DNA from: Coniella vitis | Lineage: Eukaryota; Ascomycota; Sordariomycetes; Diaporthales; Schizoparmaceae | Direction of reading: 5' to 3' | Assembly (NCBI GenBank): GCA_011317545.1 | Contig: WUJK01000004.1 | Span: 1-64,000 of the forward strand | DNA length: 64,000 nt | Shown: one piece after another, positions 8,690 to 21,714 of the stretch | Layout of the letters: every line of letters starts with the position of its first letter | Position numbering within the stretch: the stretch's first letter is position 1 | The notes under the pieces: generated by a model | What the model saw: only the letters and a program-made list of their open reading frames with translations | Databases searched by the model: none | Told to the model about the DNA's origin: nothing | Translations under genes and position numbers: made by a program

Positions 8690-11600
8690 TAAGTTATTCG
8701 CTGATTTTCGTATTCTTTAATTAAATCTTCGTAGATATTCTTTAGGGGTTCCTAAGTATTTTCTAAGTTATCGTATCCTTTCTATTTAATAAGGTATTAT
8801 TTTCCGTATCCGCGTTTATATAAGTTAAGGATTTATTTAACTTCGTATTATGCTTATTCTAGTTCGATAATATCTATATTATATAAGAGTTCTACGTCTG
8901 CTAGTGCTAGTTCGAGGAGTAAAATATAAAAGACTAGGTATAGATGTATATATAGGATTTCCAATTTATAGTTAACTAGTGAAATTTATCGTGCAATTTT
9001 ATAAGGTCCGAGTTTTTTATAATCGAGTTTATCGCTAGGTCTAGTGGTTTTAATATTTTTACGGTTAAGGTAGACTTTATCTCCCTTCTATAGGATTAGT
9101 CCCTTAATCCTTTTCTAATTAGCGTATTTCGTTATTTATTCTTTAACGTTTTAAAGTATACGTCGAGTATCTTCGTATAATTATTTGATTCTTCTAGCGT
9201 ATTAGTCTACCGTTTCTGCGTTTCCACCTAGTAGTATTTCGTAGTATGCCGTAGGGTTGCGTCCGTAGAGTAGGAAGAATGGTGATTTTCCTGTACTTGT
9301 TGTATCTGCGCTGTTATAATAGTGTATCCGAGGTAGTTGACTTCTTAAGTATTCTAGTTGTATTTAGTAGGTTCTATTAAAATCTTATTATCTTAGAGGA
9401 TTTATAGGATTATCGTAACGTACTTCTAATGTTCTTCGAATATCTTCGAGTAAATAAGGATATCGTCTAGGTAAGCGATTATAAAATAGTCGAGGTATTC
9501 GCGTAAGATAAAGTTTATTATTTCCTGGAATAATACGGGGGTATTAGTAAGTCCGAATAGTATAATAAGGTATTCGAAATATCCGTAGCGTATTCTAAAC
9601 GCTATTTTCTATTCTTCTCCGGGTTTAATACGAATATATATATATCCTTCTTAGAAATCGAGGGCTATAAACTATTAAGCTCCTCTAAGTCTATCTCTAA
9701 GTTCCTTGAAGAGAGGTAAGGGGTACCGATTCTTAATTATAATATTGTTAAGTTGCCGATAGTTAACGTATAGTCGTAATTTGCCGTTTTTCTTTAGTAT
9801 AAATAGGATTAGGTATCCTGCTAGTAAATAGGAGGGTCTAATATAGCCTTTCTTAAGATTTTCGTCGATATATTCTCTAAGTACTTTAAGTTTATCCTTA
9901 TCTAATCCGTAGATAGGAAAGAACTTTAGTTATTCTCCTTCTTTAAGTAGGATCTCGTAATCGTATAGGCCGTACTCTAGTAGGCCGTTATCGAATTTTC
10001 CTTGAAATAGTTTTATAAACTTCCGATACTCTTCTAATATACCGGAGAGGTCTCTAAACGTATCTTCGTCTTATATAGTTACTATTATAAGGAGATATCG
10101 TTATACGTATTTAGTTCCTTCTTAAACTTATCGCGATAATATATCCTACTATCTATAGAATCCTATTATATCGTATCCTAATCTATTATATCCCTTCTTT
10201 TATTAGGTATTAACTATCGCTAGATCCTTCTCTATAAGCTATCGAGGTTTATTATATCCTAGGGTAGCTATTATTTTAGCTCTTCTCGATTTAGAGGTAT
10301 ATATAAATTCGTTTAAGCCCTTATTATCTAGGTATCGCTTAATAACTAAATCCGATCCTATGCCTTTAATTATAACCGCTTCTTAGGTAACCGCTTTACC
10401 TTATAAAATATAGCTATTAGTCTAATCGATTCGAGGATTTTCCTTTCTTTAACTATAATATACCTAAAATTAGCTTATATTATACGGTGTCCGTAATATC
10501 GAAGTTTATTAGTATCGTGCGTCCGTAGATCGTAACTAGTAATTAATCAGATTCTATATCGATAATACCTTAGCTGTAAGCGACTTCTATACCTTCTACG
10601 GTATTAAGTTTATAAGGTTTTATCTTCTTCTTCTAAGGTATCCGTTCTCTATTAATAACGCTTAGGGATATAAAGTTTCCTTATACTCCGCTGTCTAGGA
10701 GTGCTATATAGTATTTATCGTTAATTCGTACTACGATTTTCAAATATTCGTATATCGAGCTATCTATCGCGCAGAGGGACTTTACCGTAAGTCCTAATCG
10801 CTTATTATCCCTTATAGGCGATCCTTGCCTTTTAGGTTCTACTATTCTTACTATACTCTAAGGGCTACTATCTATATTAGGTTCTTAGCTTATTATATTC
10901 CGTATTATATATATACTACGGCCTATTACTATAAGCGCGCTTAATTTTCTTCTTTCGTATAGGGAGTCTATACTCCGGGCTAACTATCTTTAAGGTTATA
11001 GTAGGTGCGCGCTTTATCCGCTAGGTATTCTGCGTAATCGGCGCGCTTGCAGAAGCTATAGTATATAGGTTCTGCGTATACGGGCTTTACGAGCTTTTCC
11101 CTTTATTTCTATTCGCGTATTCTATACTAATCGAGCGCTTTTTCTTACGCGTAAGGTGCGTACTAGGGTATCGTATATTAGTACTATTTTACTTATCGCG
11201 TAGTATATTCGTAGGGGGTATTATATATAAGGCTAATGCTGGCGTAGTTTCCCCTTATTTTAAGTACTTTATAATAATCGCTATTATCGTTATTATAAGC
11301 GATAATACTATACCCTATTTCGCATATAGGGAACTACTCGTTAGTTACCTTATATTTAAAGTATTATCTATAATTATATATAATATAGGCAAACTATATA
11401 ATCTAGTAGTACTTTCCGTAGAGGTGATTAATTCGCGCGTCTTCCTATATAAGGGGGGTTTTATCTTAATAAGATATTATTCGGAATAGTTCTCTAAGTA
11501 TAATACTATGGATAAGGTAGTATATATCTCCTTTATTAATATCTTTATCTATAGAGCTTTCTAATTCTAAGCTCGTTTCTTTATTAATAGTTTAGGTGCT

Positions 11601-12999
11601 AGTATTCTAACCGATACTAAGCGTTTCCTATTATTCTATAATTTCCGTAATATTGCTTTATAAAGTATCCGTTGGGAGAGGCGTCCTCTGGGTAACTGCA
11701 ATTTATCGTTCCTTGCGAGGTTTCTAAGGGAACTATCCTAAGCCTTACTTTACCGAAAGGTACGTTATATAATTATCCTTATAATAGAAAGTCCAGTTAA
11801 GGAGTCTATAATCGGAGTCGTCCGACGCTTACTCTAGAAGCTAGTTTTAGCTGGGAATAGAGTCCTTGGTCTTACGTATTATAATATTAGCTTATCGTCC
11901 TTCGGGGACTTTCTTGAATTCTCTGGGTTTCTTAGGTTATCGGCACTCTCGTGCGAAGTAGCCTGTTTTGCTATAGTTAAAGCATTCCTTACTTATAGGT
12001 TTACGTTAAGCTATATCGAGCTCTATAAGGCCTAAGTATATTATACCGCTAGTTACTATACCTTATTACTAGAAGCTGCGGTTAGTTATCTATTAAATCC
12101 GCCGTCCTATATTAGCGTAATTCCTCTATATAGTATAGCTTCCTCCTTTCTTGCTTTTCTCTATATATCTTTCGTAGAGATAGTTATCGATACGGATAGC
12201 GTTATTACTAAATATCGTAAAGTCTTTAGGCTAGTCCTACTTAGAGATTTCGTCCTTAACCTTATCCTTAAGTCCTCTATAGTAATATTCTATAAGGTTC
12301 TTATCTTCCTATAGGAGGCGTACTAAGAGTTACTTAAAACGGACCGTATAGGCTAAAGTAGACTTATTCTATTTAAGTTCTATAAGTTACTACGCTATAG
12401 TCCGTTCTTCGTTAGGATCGCTAAATATTTCCTTAAGGATACGTTCGAATCCTACGAATAAATCGAATATATTTTTAGTAGTTATCTTACGTTAATCGAG
12501 GTTACTTAGATATTTAATATAGTTACGAAGTAAGGGTTTATACTAGATAAGTATATCCTTTTCGAATCGTATACCGGCTAGGATAACTTTATCGGGTTCG
12601 GTAGTAAATTATACTACGTTATATAGGAAGTACGCCTTATAATAGGTAAGGAACCCTTAAAGCGTCTTCTAGTTACCGTTATATATAGCAGGTTTATTTA
12701 TCTTATAGCTATTACCGGTATTTTAAATAATAGGCGCTAGGGGTATAGCGGCCGTAGCTTAGTATTATTCGAGCTGCTAGGCCTATCTACGGATAGTACG
12801 ATTCTACTGCTCCTAGTTCTACTAGAGTATAGTAAGTTATTAGGTAAGTTCGATTAATTAGTATATTATATCTTCCTAAGTTATAACCTAGCGATATCCT
12901 TCTCCTAAGGTAGACGGGGTAGGAGTTTAAGGAGCTATTATTATACTTAATATTACCTAAGAGGTATATATAGACTATCCTAAATAAGAGTTATAAAAA
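8690..12999 (-). pseudogene. Element B gag-pol relic
   Basis: Read leftwards from 12999: gag with a CCHC knuckle at 11943-11984 (partly mutated), protease near 10670-10745, and reverse transcriptase near 9430-9900. A deletion junction near 9316-9320 then jumps into the last part of integrase, followed by the chromodomain around 8700-8870. The deletion has the 5-bp microhomology TATAA. Many frames are closed by RIP-type stops, so no protein is made. Confidence 0.8.
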
Positions 13000-13485
13000 T
13001 ATAATAATCCTTACCTGAATCCCGGATTCTGGAAGTATCTATAAGTTGTATATTAGTAGGCGGGGAAGTATTACCTTTAAGTCTCCGTACGTTTGTCGAG
13101 TAATATCAAGTATTATAAGTGATCAAGAGGGATTACCCTATTATATAAAATAATACTTAGATTTACAACTGGAGACTATAAGGAAAACTATCTAATAGCT
13201 AGGAAATCTATTATCCTTATATCCTTCCGTTATTCTATATTAAATACCCTATTTAACCCTAGATTATCTAGATTATCTCGTAATCTTAATAATCCGGCTC
13301 TACTAGATTATCTAATAATCTTAATAATCTATTCCTAATTAGTTTATATAACCCTAACCCTAACTATATTATCCTATATAACTTGGTTATATAAGAGATC
13401 CCTATCGGTCCGTTAAGGTTCCGATTTGCTAGCATATAGTTGCGCTAGCCTGTTCCTGTGACCTGCATAACCGTGGGTCATAATA
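13000..13485 (-). repeat. Element B 5' LTR
   Basis: 486 bp, a full-length match to the left copy. It ends GGGTCATAATA on the plus strand and is followed by the target duplication TAACG. Confidence 0.88.
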
Positions 13486-13490
13486 TAACG

Positions 13491-16400
13491 GCTATAAGAT
13501 AGATAAACCTACTATATATAACGGCAATTAGAAGATACTTTAAGGGTTCCTTACTTATTATAAGGTATACTTCCTATATAATATAGCTTAATTTACTACG
13601 GAACCCGATAAAGTTATCCTAACCGGTATATAACTCGAAAAGGATATACTTATCTAGTATAAACCCTTACTTCGTAATTATATTAAATACCTAGGCAACC
13701 TCGATTAACGGAAGACGATTACTAAGAATATATTCGATTTATTCGTAGGATTCGAATATATCCTTAAGGAAATATTTAGCGATCCTAATAAAGAACGGAC
13801 TATAGTATAATTTATAAAACTTAAGCAGAATAAGTCTACTTTAGCTTATATAGTCCGCTTTAAGCAACTCTTAGTATAACTCCCTTAGGAAGATAAGAAC
13901 CTTATAGAATATTATTATAAAGGATTTAAGGATAAGGTTAAGGATAAAATCTCTAAATAGGATTAGCCTAAAGACTTTACGATATTTAGTAATAACGTTA
14001 TCCGTATTAATAACTATCTCTACGAAAGACGTATAAAGAAAAGTAAGAAAGGAGGAAGCTATATTATATAAAGGAATTATACTAATATAGGACGGCGGAT
14101 TTAATAAATAACTAACTATAGCTTTTAGTAATAAGGTATAGTAATTAGCGGTACGATATACTTAGGCCCTATAGAGCTCGATATAGCTTAGCGAAAGCCT
14201 ATAAATAAGGAATACTTTAACTATAATAAGATAGGCTACTTTATATAAGAATACCGATAACTTAAGAAACCTAGAGAATTTAAGAAAGTCCCCGAAGGAC
14301 GATAAGTTAATATTATAATACGTAAGATTATAGATTCTACTCCTAGCTAAAACTAGCTTCTAGAATAAGTATCGGATAACTCCGATTATAGACTCCTTAA
14401 CTAGACCTTCTATTATAAGGATAATTATATAATATACCTCTCGGTAAAGTAAGGCTTAGGATAATTCCCTTAGAAACCTTATAAGGAACGATAAATTATA
14501 GTTACTTAGAGAATACCTCTCCTAACGGATAACGGTCTATTTAAAAGACTAGTAATAAAATAATAAGCCTAACTTATTAGGGAATACCCCTATTAGCGTA
14601 ATATAAAAGGGTACGAACTACCTAACGAAACGGATATCTTATAGAGTAATATTACGGAAATTATAGAATAATAGGAAACGCTTAGTATCGGTTAGAGTAC
14701 TAAGACCTAAACTATTAATAAAGAAACGAGCTTAGAATTAAAAAGCTCTACGGACGAAGATATTAATAAAGGAGATATATACTACCTTATCTACGGTATT
14801 ATACTTAGGGAACTATTCCGAATAATATCTTATTAAGATAAAACCCCCCTTATATAGGAAGACGCGCGAATTAATTACCTCTACGAAGAATACTACGAGA
14901 TTATATAGTTTGCCTATATTATATATAATTATAGATAATACTTTAAATATAAGATAACTAACGAATAGTTCCCTATACGCGAGATAAGGCATAGTATTAG
15001 CGCCTATAATAACGATAATAGCGACTATTATAAAGTACTTAGAATAAGGGGAAACTACGCTAGTATTAGCCTTATATATAATACCCCCTACGAATATACT
15101 ACGCGATAAGTAAAATAGTATTAATATATAATACCCTAATATATACCTTACGTATAAGAAAAAGCGCTCGATTAGTATAGAATATACGAATAGAAATAAA
15201 GGGAAAAGCTTATAAAGCCTATATATATAGAACCTATATATTATAGCTTCTATAAGCGCGCCGATTACGTAGAATACCTAGCGGATAAAGCGTATACCTA
15301 CTATAACCTTAAAAATAGTTAGCCCGGAGTATAAACTCCCTATATAGAAGAAGAAAACTAAGCGCGCTTATAGTAATAGGCTATAATATATATACGATAT
15401 AGAATATAATAAGCTAAGAACCTAGTATAAATAGTAGCCCTCGGAGTATAATAAGAATAGTAAAACCTAAAAGATAAGGATCGCTTATAAGGGATAATAA
15501 GCGATTAGGACTTACGATAAAATCCCTCTATACGATAGATAGCTCGATATACGAATATTTAAAAATCGTAGTACGAATTAACGATAAATACTATATAATA
15601 CTCCTAGATAGCGGAGTATAAGGAAACTTTATATCCCTAAGCGTTATTAATAGAGAACGGATACCTTAGAAGAAGAAGATAAAACCCTATAAACTTAGTA
15701 TTATAGAAGGTATAGAAGTCGCTTATAGCTAAGGTATTATCGATATAGAATCTAATTAATTACTAGTTATAATCTACGGATATACGATACTAATAAACTT
15801 CGATATTACGGATACCGTATAATACGAGCTGATTTTAGGTATATTATAGTTAAGAAAGGAAAATCCTCGAATCGATTAGATTAATAGCTATATTTTATAG
15901 GATAAAGCGGATACCTAAAAAGCGGTTATAATTAAAGGTATAGGATTAGATTTAGTTATTAAGCGATACCTAGATAATAAGGGCTTAAAAGAATTTATAT
16001 ATACCTCTAAATCGAAAAGAGCTAAAACGATAGCTACCCTAGGATATAATAAACCTCGATAGCTTATAGAAAAGGATCTAGTAATAGTTAATACCTAATA
16101 GAAGAAGGGATATAGTAGATTAGGATATAATATAATAGGATTCTATAGATAGTAGGATATATTATCGCGATAAGTTTAAGAAGGAACTAAGTATATATAA
16201 CGATATCTCCTTATAATAGTAACTATATAAGACGAAGATATATTTAAAGCCCTCTCCGGTATACTAGAAGAATATCGGAAGTTTATAAAACTATTTTAAG
16301 AAAAATTCGATAATAGCCTACTAGAGTATAGCCTATATAACTATAAGATCCTACTTAAAGAAGGAGAATAGCTAAAATTCTTTCCTATCTACGGATTAAA

Positions 16401-19060
16401 TAAGGATAAACTTAAAGTATTTAGAGAATATATCGATAAAAACCTTAAGAAAGGCTATATTAGACCCTTATATTTACTAGTAAGATACCTAATCCTATTT
16501 ATACTAAAGAAAAACGGTAAACTACGACTATATATTAACTATTAGTAGCTTAATAATATTATAATTAAGAATCGGTACCCCTTACCTCTCTTTAAAGAAC
16601 TTAGAGATAGACTTAGAGGAGCCTAATAGTTTATAACCCTCGACCTTAAAGAAGGATATACGTATATTCGTATTAAACCCGGAGAAGAATAGAAAATAGC
16701 GTTTAGAATACGCTATAGATATTTCGAATATCTTATTATACTATTCGGACTTATTAACGCCCCTATATTATTCCAGGAAATAATAAACTTTATCTTATAC
16801 TAATACCTCGATTATTTTATAATCGCTTACCTAAACGATATCCTTATTTACTTAAAGATATTCGAGGAATACTAAAAGTATATTACGATAATCCTATAAA
16901 TTCTCTAAGATAATAAGATTTTAGTAAAACCTATTAAATATAATTAGAATACTTAAGAAGTTAACTACCTCGGATATACTATTATACTAGGGTATATACG
17001 AATATAGAAAGATAAAGTATAAGTAGTTAGGGACTAGCCTATACCTTAGAACGTTAAGGATATTAAAGCCTTTTTAAGCTATACTAACTTCTACCGATAA
17101 TTTATTAAGAATTATAATAATATTATAGTATTACTTATAGAACTTATAAAAAAGGATACTACCTTTAACTAGAACGAATAGGTATAGAAAGCCTTTAGTA
17201 TAATTAAGGATATAGTTACGTTAGAACTAATCCTAATCGAAGTTGATTAAGATAAAGTTTTCGAAATCGAGATAAATATATTAGATTATACCCTCGGTAG
17301 ATAACTCGGATAACAAGATAATAAAGGACGATTACGGATAATTAGCAATTTTAATAAGAAATTAAACGGATTAGAACTTAACTACGGAACGCCCGATTAA
17401 GAACTTATAGTAATAGTAAAAACCTTTAGGGAATAGCGATACTACCTTATCGGCGTAAAATAATAAATTCTTATATATACGGATTATAAGAACCTTTAGG
17501 TATTTACCTTAATAAAGCAGCTTAATAAATAATAAGTTAGATAATACGAATTTCTATTAGAATTCGATTTTAAGATTATCTACCGTAAAGGTAAAGAAAA
17601 CGAACGAGTAAACGCTCTTAGCAGACGGTTAGACTATAAGGACGGTAATAATAAAGACTAAGATATTATAGTAATCTTTAAGGAAGATTCGGAAGGTAAC
17701 CTTACTATATTATCTATTACTAAGAAACTTAATATAATACTATATATTAAAGGAGAAATACCTAACCTCGATAACCTAATAATATTAGAATAAAACGACT
17801 TTATTAGAAGCATCTATAATATACTAGTATATAGATACTAAGGAATTAGAGCAACCTATAAAAGGATCTAATATTATTAGAATCTACTAAACCTTAAGAA
17901 ACGAGTTATAGATATCGTTAATAAATACGATATATATAAACGGAATAAGATAGAACGATATAAACCTTACGGACTACTATAACCTCTACTAATACCTATA
18001 ACTATTTAGTTATCTATTAATCTAGACTTTATTACTAAGCTACCCCTTTTATAAAAACCCTTAACTTAGGTATAGTACGATAGTATCTTAGTAGTAGTTT
18101 ACAGATTAAGTAAGTATATATACTTCCTACTATATAAGGAAAGTAATACCGTAGAAGAACTCGTATATATATTCCTCCGTATTATTATCGCTAACTATAT
18201 AATACCTTAGGAAATTATATTAGATAGAGATAGTAAATTTATATCGAAATTCTAGATCTTACTTACTAAATACCTCGGAACGATATAACGTATATCTACG
18301 GTATTTTATCCTTAAATAAACGGATAAATAGAATATACTAACCAGATTATAGAATAGTATCTATAATACTATATTAACTATAAATAAGATAATTAGATCG
18401 AACTTTTACCTACGATATAATTCGCCTATAATAGCGTAGATATAATAAGTATAGGAAAATCACTATTCTTACTACTCTACGGATATAACCCTACGGTATA
18501 CTACGAAATACTACTAGGTGGAAACGTAGAAACGGTAGACTAATACGCTAAAAGAATTAAGTAATTATATAAAGATACTCGATATATACTTTAGGATATT
18601 AAAGAATAAATAACGAAATACGCTAATTAGAAAAGAATTAAGGGATTAATCCTATAAAAGGGAGATAAAGTTTACCTTAACTATAAAAATATTAAAACTA
18701 CTAAACCTAGCGATAAATTTAACTATAAAAAACTCAGACCTTATAAAATTATATAATAGATTTTATTAGTTAACTACGAATTAGAAATCCTATATATACT
18801 CCTATACCCGGTCTTCTATATTTTACTCCTAAAACTAGTATTAATAGACGTAGAACTCTCGTATAATATAGATATTATCGAACTAGAATAAGTATAATAT
18901 AAAGTTAAATAGATTCTCGACTTATATAAATAAGGACGCGGAAAATAATACCTTATTAAATAGAAAGGATACGATAACTTAGAAAATACTTAGGAACCCC
19001 TAAAGAATATCTATAAAGATCTAATTAAAGAATACGAAAATTAGCGAATAACTTAATAAT
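13491..19060 (+). pseudogene. Element A gag-pol relic
   Basis: This is the gag-pol polyprotein of a Ty3/gypsy chromovirus, read on the plus strand. The CCHC knuckle at 14213-14254 now reads with Tyr in place of Cys (TGC/TGT to TAC/TAT). A protease LLDSG motif lies near 15595-15610. Reverse transcriptase runs about 16390-16870 and includes KNGKLRL, NRYPLPL and AYLND (16825-16839), where the second catalytic-motif Asp pair is damaged (GAC to AAC). RNase H runs about 17230-17640 (IYTDYKNL), the integrase core about 17820-18800 (LDFITKLPLL, then DRDSKFISKF, then YPINGQ-type motif), and the chromodomain about 18890-19050 (KWKGYDNLENT). Every domain carries RIP-type stops. The 5' end of gag lies before element B, at 7185-7474. 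Confidence 0.85.
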
Positions 19061-19077
19061 AGATAGAATTAGAAAAC

Positions 19078-19595
19078 TTACTAACGATTAGATAAGCCCC
19101 CTTTATTAGAAGCGCTAGCTAGATCTAACGGCTTACTAAAACCTATAGTAGATTAATCTACGGTATTAAACTCCTATATTAGCGAATTAGGAAACGCTTT
19201 AGGTAAAGGACCCGCCGGTACTAAAACTGCTACCTCCTTTTCAGCCTCCTTACGCTCTATATAATCCAACTCCTCTATAGAATCTAGGCCCCGGCGAATA
19301 GCTTATACTATCTTCTCTCTCTATATCTTTTTCTACTTATAAAGGCGATCTATATATACGTTTAAAGTATATTAAGCCTTATCTAATTCCTTTATCTTAT
19401 CCTTAATCTTCTAATAATACCGAGAGATAATATAAATATTAGACGGAGAAGGACCTAGTATATTATAGCGAGATTTATTTAAACGAATATACTTAGTATA
19501 ACGGTCGGAATATATTACGGAAATCTAATAAGAAGAAAGCCCCTATTCCTTATAGTTAGAATAGGTCGGTATCTCTATATAATACTCTAGAATAG
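19078..19595 (-). pseudogene. Antisense ORF of element A, 3' part
   Basis: This is the 3' portion of the antisense coiled-coil ORF of element A. It was split when element E inserted at the AATAG target. With the 5' part at 34854-34941 the total is 518 + 88 = 606 bp, identical in length to the intact-length copies in B and F. RIP-type stops are present. Confidence 0.6.
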
Positions 19596-20056
19596 TATAA
19601 TAATCCTTGCCTGAATCCCTGATTCTGGAAGTACCTATAAGTTATATGTTAGCAGGCGGGGAAGTATTACCTTTAAGTCTCCGTACGTTTATCGAGCAAT
19701 ATCAAGTATTACAAGTGATTAAGAGGGATTACCCTATTATATAAAATAATACTTAGATTTACAACTAAAGACTATAAGGAAACTATCTAATATTAAGCCG
19801 TAAACTCCTGTCCTTATATCCTTCTGTTATAGTATAAGTCGATCTAATCGATAGGCGACTCTATCGACTTGTAGTATATAGGTCGACTGGGTCGATAAGC
19901 GACTCTATCGACTATATAACTATTAGGACCCTAACCCTGATTATATTATCCGTAGGTCCTTATATAAGAGATCCTATCGGTCCGTTATAGTTCCGACTTC
20001 TAATGCTATATTGCGTTGGCTTGTTCCTATGACCTATATAACCGTGGGTTATAATA
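19596..20056 (-). repeat. Element E 3' LTR (461 bp, variant)
   Basis: It shares both ends with the 485-bp LTRs, but the central part is different and carries two GTCGATA(A/G)-GCGACT-CTATCGAC hairpins. The minus-strand purine tract begins right after it. Confidence 0.88.
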
Positions 20057-20157
20057 TTATCTCCCTTCTATCGGTCTTTATCCCTAAAGACTGCAGTTAT
20101 TTCCGTAAGTAGTTCTGCCTAATATTCTTACTTTGGATTATGCTTTCCTAATTCGTT

Positions 20158-20500
20158 ATATCGTCGTCTTTACGTATTATAAAGCCTCGTTCGATAAATC
20201 TAAGGTCTGATTCTGCTAAATAGAAATCATCCTTATATTTAATTATTCTTTCGAACGCTTTCGAGATGCGGCCTTATTCCTATTACGATTCTAAAGGTAA
20301 AACTTCTTATTAAGTTTCCCCTAGCGATTCTTCCTGTTACGCTAAATATATACGTAATAAGCGCTCGCGATATAACGTTCTGGAGATAATAAACTCTTTA
20401 GATCTCTTATTTATTTTATCGTAATATTAGAGATTAGAGGACGAAATAGAGGAGTTAGAGGAGGAGCGTTATACTCTAGATAGTAAAATTAATCGGATAT
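20158..20500 (+). pseudogene. Antisense ORF of element E, first part
   Basis: It begins with ATA TCG TCG at the same place as in the other elements, then diverges completely in sequence. It contains a Glu-rich coiled-coil stretch (EDEIEELEEERYTLDSKI). It is split by the insertion of F; the second part is 28066-28349. The two parts sum to 627 bp (209 codons with stop), in frame. Confidence 0.6.
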
Positions 20501-20985
20501 TGTAATGATCCTTGCCTGAATCCCGGATTCTGGAAGTACCTATAAGTTGTATGTTAGCAGGTGGGGAAGTATTACCTTTAAGTCTTCGTACGTTGTCGAG
20601 CAATATTAAGTGTCATAAGTAATCAAGAGGGATTACCCTATTATATAAAATGATACTTAGATTTACAACTGAAGATTATAAGGAAAACTATCTAATAGCT
20701 AGGAAATCTATCGCCTTTATATCCTTCCGTTGTTCTATATTGAATACCCTATTCAACCTTAGATCTTCTGGATTATCTTACGATCTTAATAATCTAGCTC
20801 TGCTGGATTATCTAATAATCTTAATAATCCTTTCCTGATTAGTTCGTATAACCCTAACCCTGACTATATTATCCTGTGTAACTTAGTTATATAAGAGATC
20901 CCTATCGGTCCGTTAAGGTTCCGATTTGCTGGCATATGGTTGCGCTAGCCTGTTCCTATAACCTATATAGCCGTAGGTTATAATA
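20501..20985 (-). repeat. Element F 3' LTR
   Basis: 485 bp. The 5' edge TGTAATGATCC is in its undamaged form here. The complement of the purine tract (TTATCTCCCTTCTATCGG on the plus strand) follows at 20984 onward. Confidence 0.9.
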
Positions 20986-21086
20986 TTATCTCCCTTCTAT
21001 CGGTCTTTATCCCTAAAGACCTGTAGTATTTCCGTAAGTAGTCCTGCCTGATATTCTTACTTCGGATTATGCCTTCCTAATTCGTT

Positions 21087-21692
21087 ATATCGTCGAGAAT
21101 TAACAAAAGTCGTTCTCGAAAAATTTCTTCGTCGGTTACTCCTAAAACCGTTAAACGTAACCTTCTTCTTTAATCCATTCTAGAGTATTATATAGAGATA
21201 CCGACCTACTCTAACTATAAGGAACGGGGGCTTTCTTCTTATCAGATTTCCGTAATATATTCCGACCGTTATACTAAGTATATTCGTTTAAATAAGTCTC
21301 GCTGCGATATACTAGGTCCTTCTCCGTTTAATATTCGTACTATCTCTCGGCACTATTAGAAGATTAAGGATAAGATAGAAGAACTAGACGAGGCTCGACG
21401 TACTTTAGACGTACGTATAGATCGCCTTCGTAAGCAGAAAAAGATATAGAGAGAGAAGATAGCACGGGCTATTCGCCGGGGCCTAGATTCTATAGAGGAG
21501 TTGGATCGTATAGAGCGTAAGGAGGCTGAAAAGGAGGCGGCAGTTTCGGTACCGGCGGGTCCTTTACCTAAAGCGTTTCCTAATTCGCTAATATAGGAGT
21601 TTAATACTATAGATTAGTCTGCTATAGATTTTAATAGGTTATTAGATTTAGTTAGCGCTTCTAATAGAGGGGGTTCGTCTAATCGTTAGTAA
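21087..21692 (+). pseudogene. Antisense coiled-coil ORF of element F
   Basis: 606 bp (202 codons with stop) on the strand opposite to gag-pol, from ATA TCG TCG AGA at 21087 to TAG TAA at 21687-21692. Element B keeps TGG TGA at that place, which shows the RIP origin of the doubled stop. The N-terminal third is rich in Ser/Arg/Lys; the centre is a highly charged coiled coil (RIDRLRKQKK and similar heptads); the C-terminal part holds GPLPKAFPNSL and ends in a Ser/Asn/Gly-rich tail. Internal stops (TAG) are of the RIP type. I do not recognise the family. A nucleic-acid-binding or assembly role would be a guess. Confidence 0.62.
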
Positions 21693-21714
21693 GTTTTCTA
21701 ATTCTATCTATTAC

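Larger units (their letters stand above)
7475..13485 (-). mobile_element. Element B: deleted chromodomain retrotransposon inside A
   Basis: A 6011-bp element on the minus strand with LTRs at 7475-7960 and 13000-13485, flanked by the 5-bp duplication TAACG at 7470-7474 and 13486-13490. Removing it and one copy of TAACG rejoins the gag region of A exactly as it appears in the other copies. Compared with F, B lacks about 1.44 kb (integrase to RNase H) at about 9320 and about 0.1 kb near 11655. The RT motif AYLDDI is still readable on the minus strand near 9465-9480, but RIP-type stops abound. Lacking integrase, it could not have moved on its own after the deletion. Confidence 0.88.

Noticed and set aside
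12420..12470. tRNA B-box-like GTTCGAATCC in the nest (also in E and F)
   Set aside because: It is part of the conserved gag sequence in all copies and has no cloverleaf around it.
20650..20838. Short frame in the element F LTR
   Set aside because: It lies wholly in the LTR, and AT-rich composition explains it.
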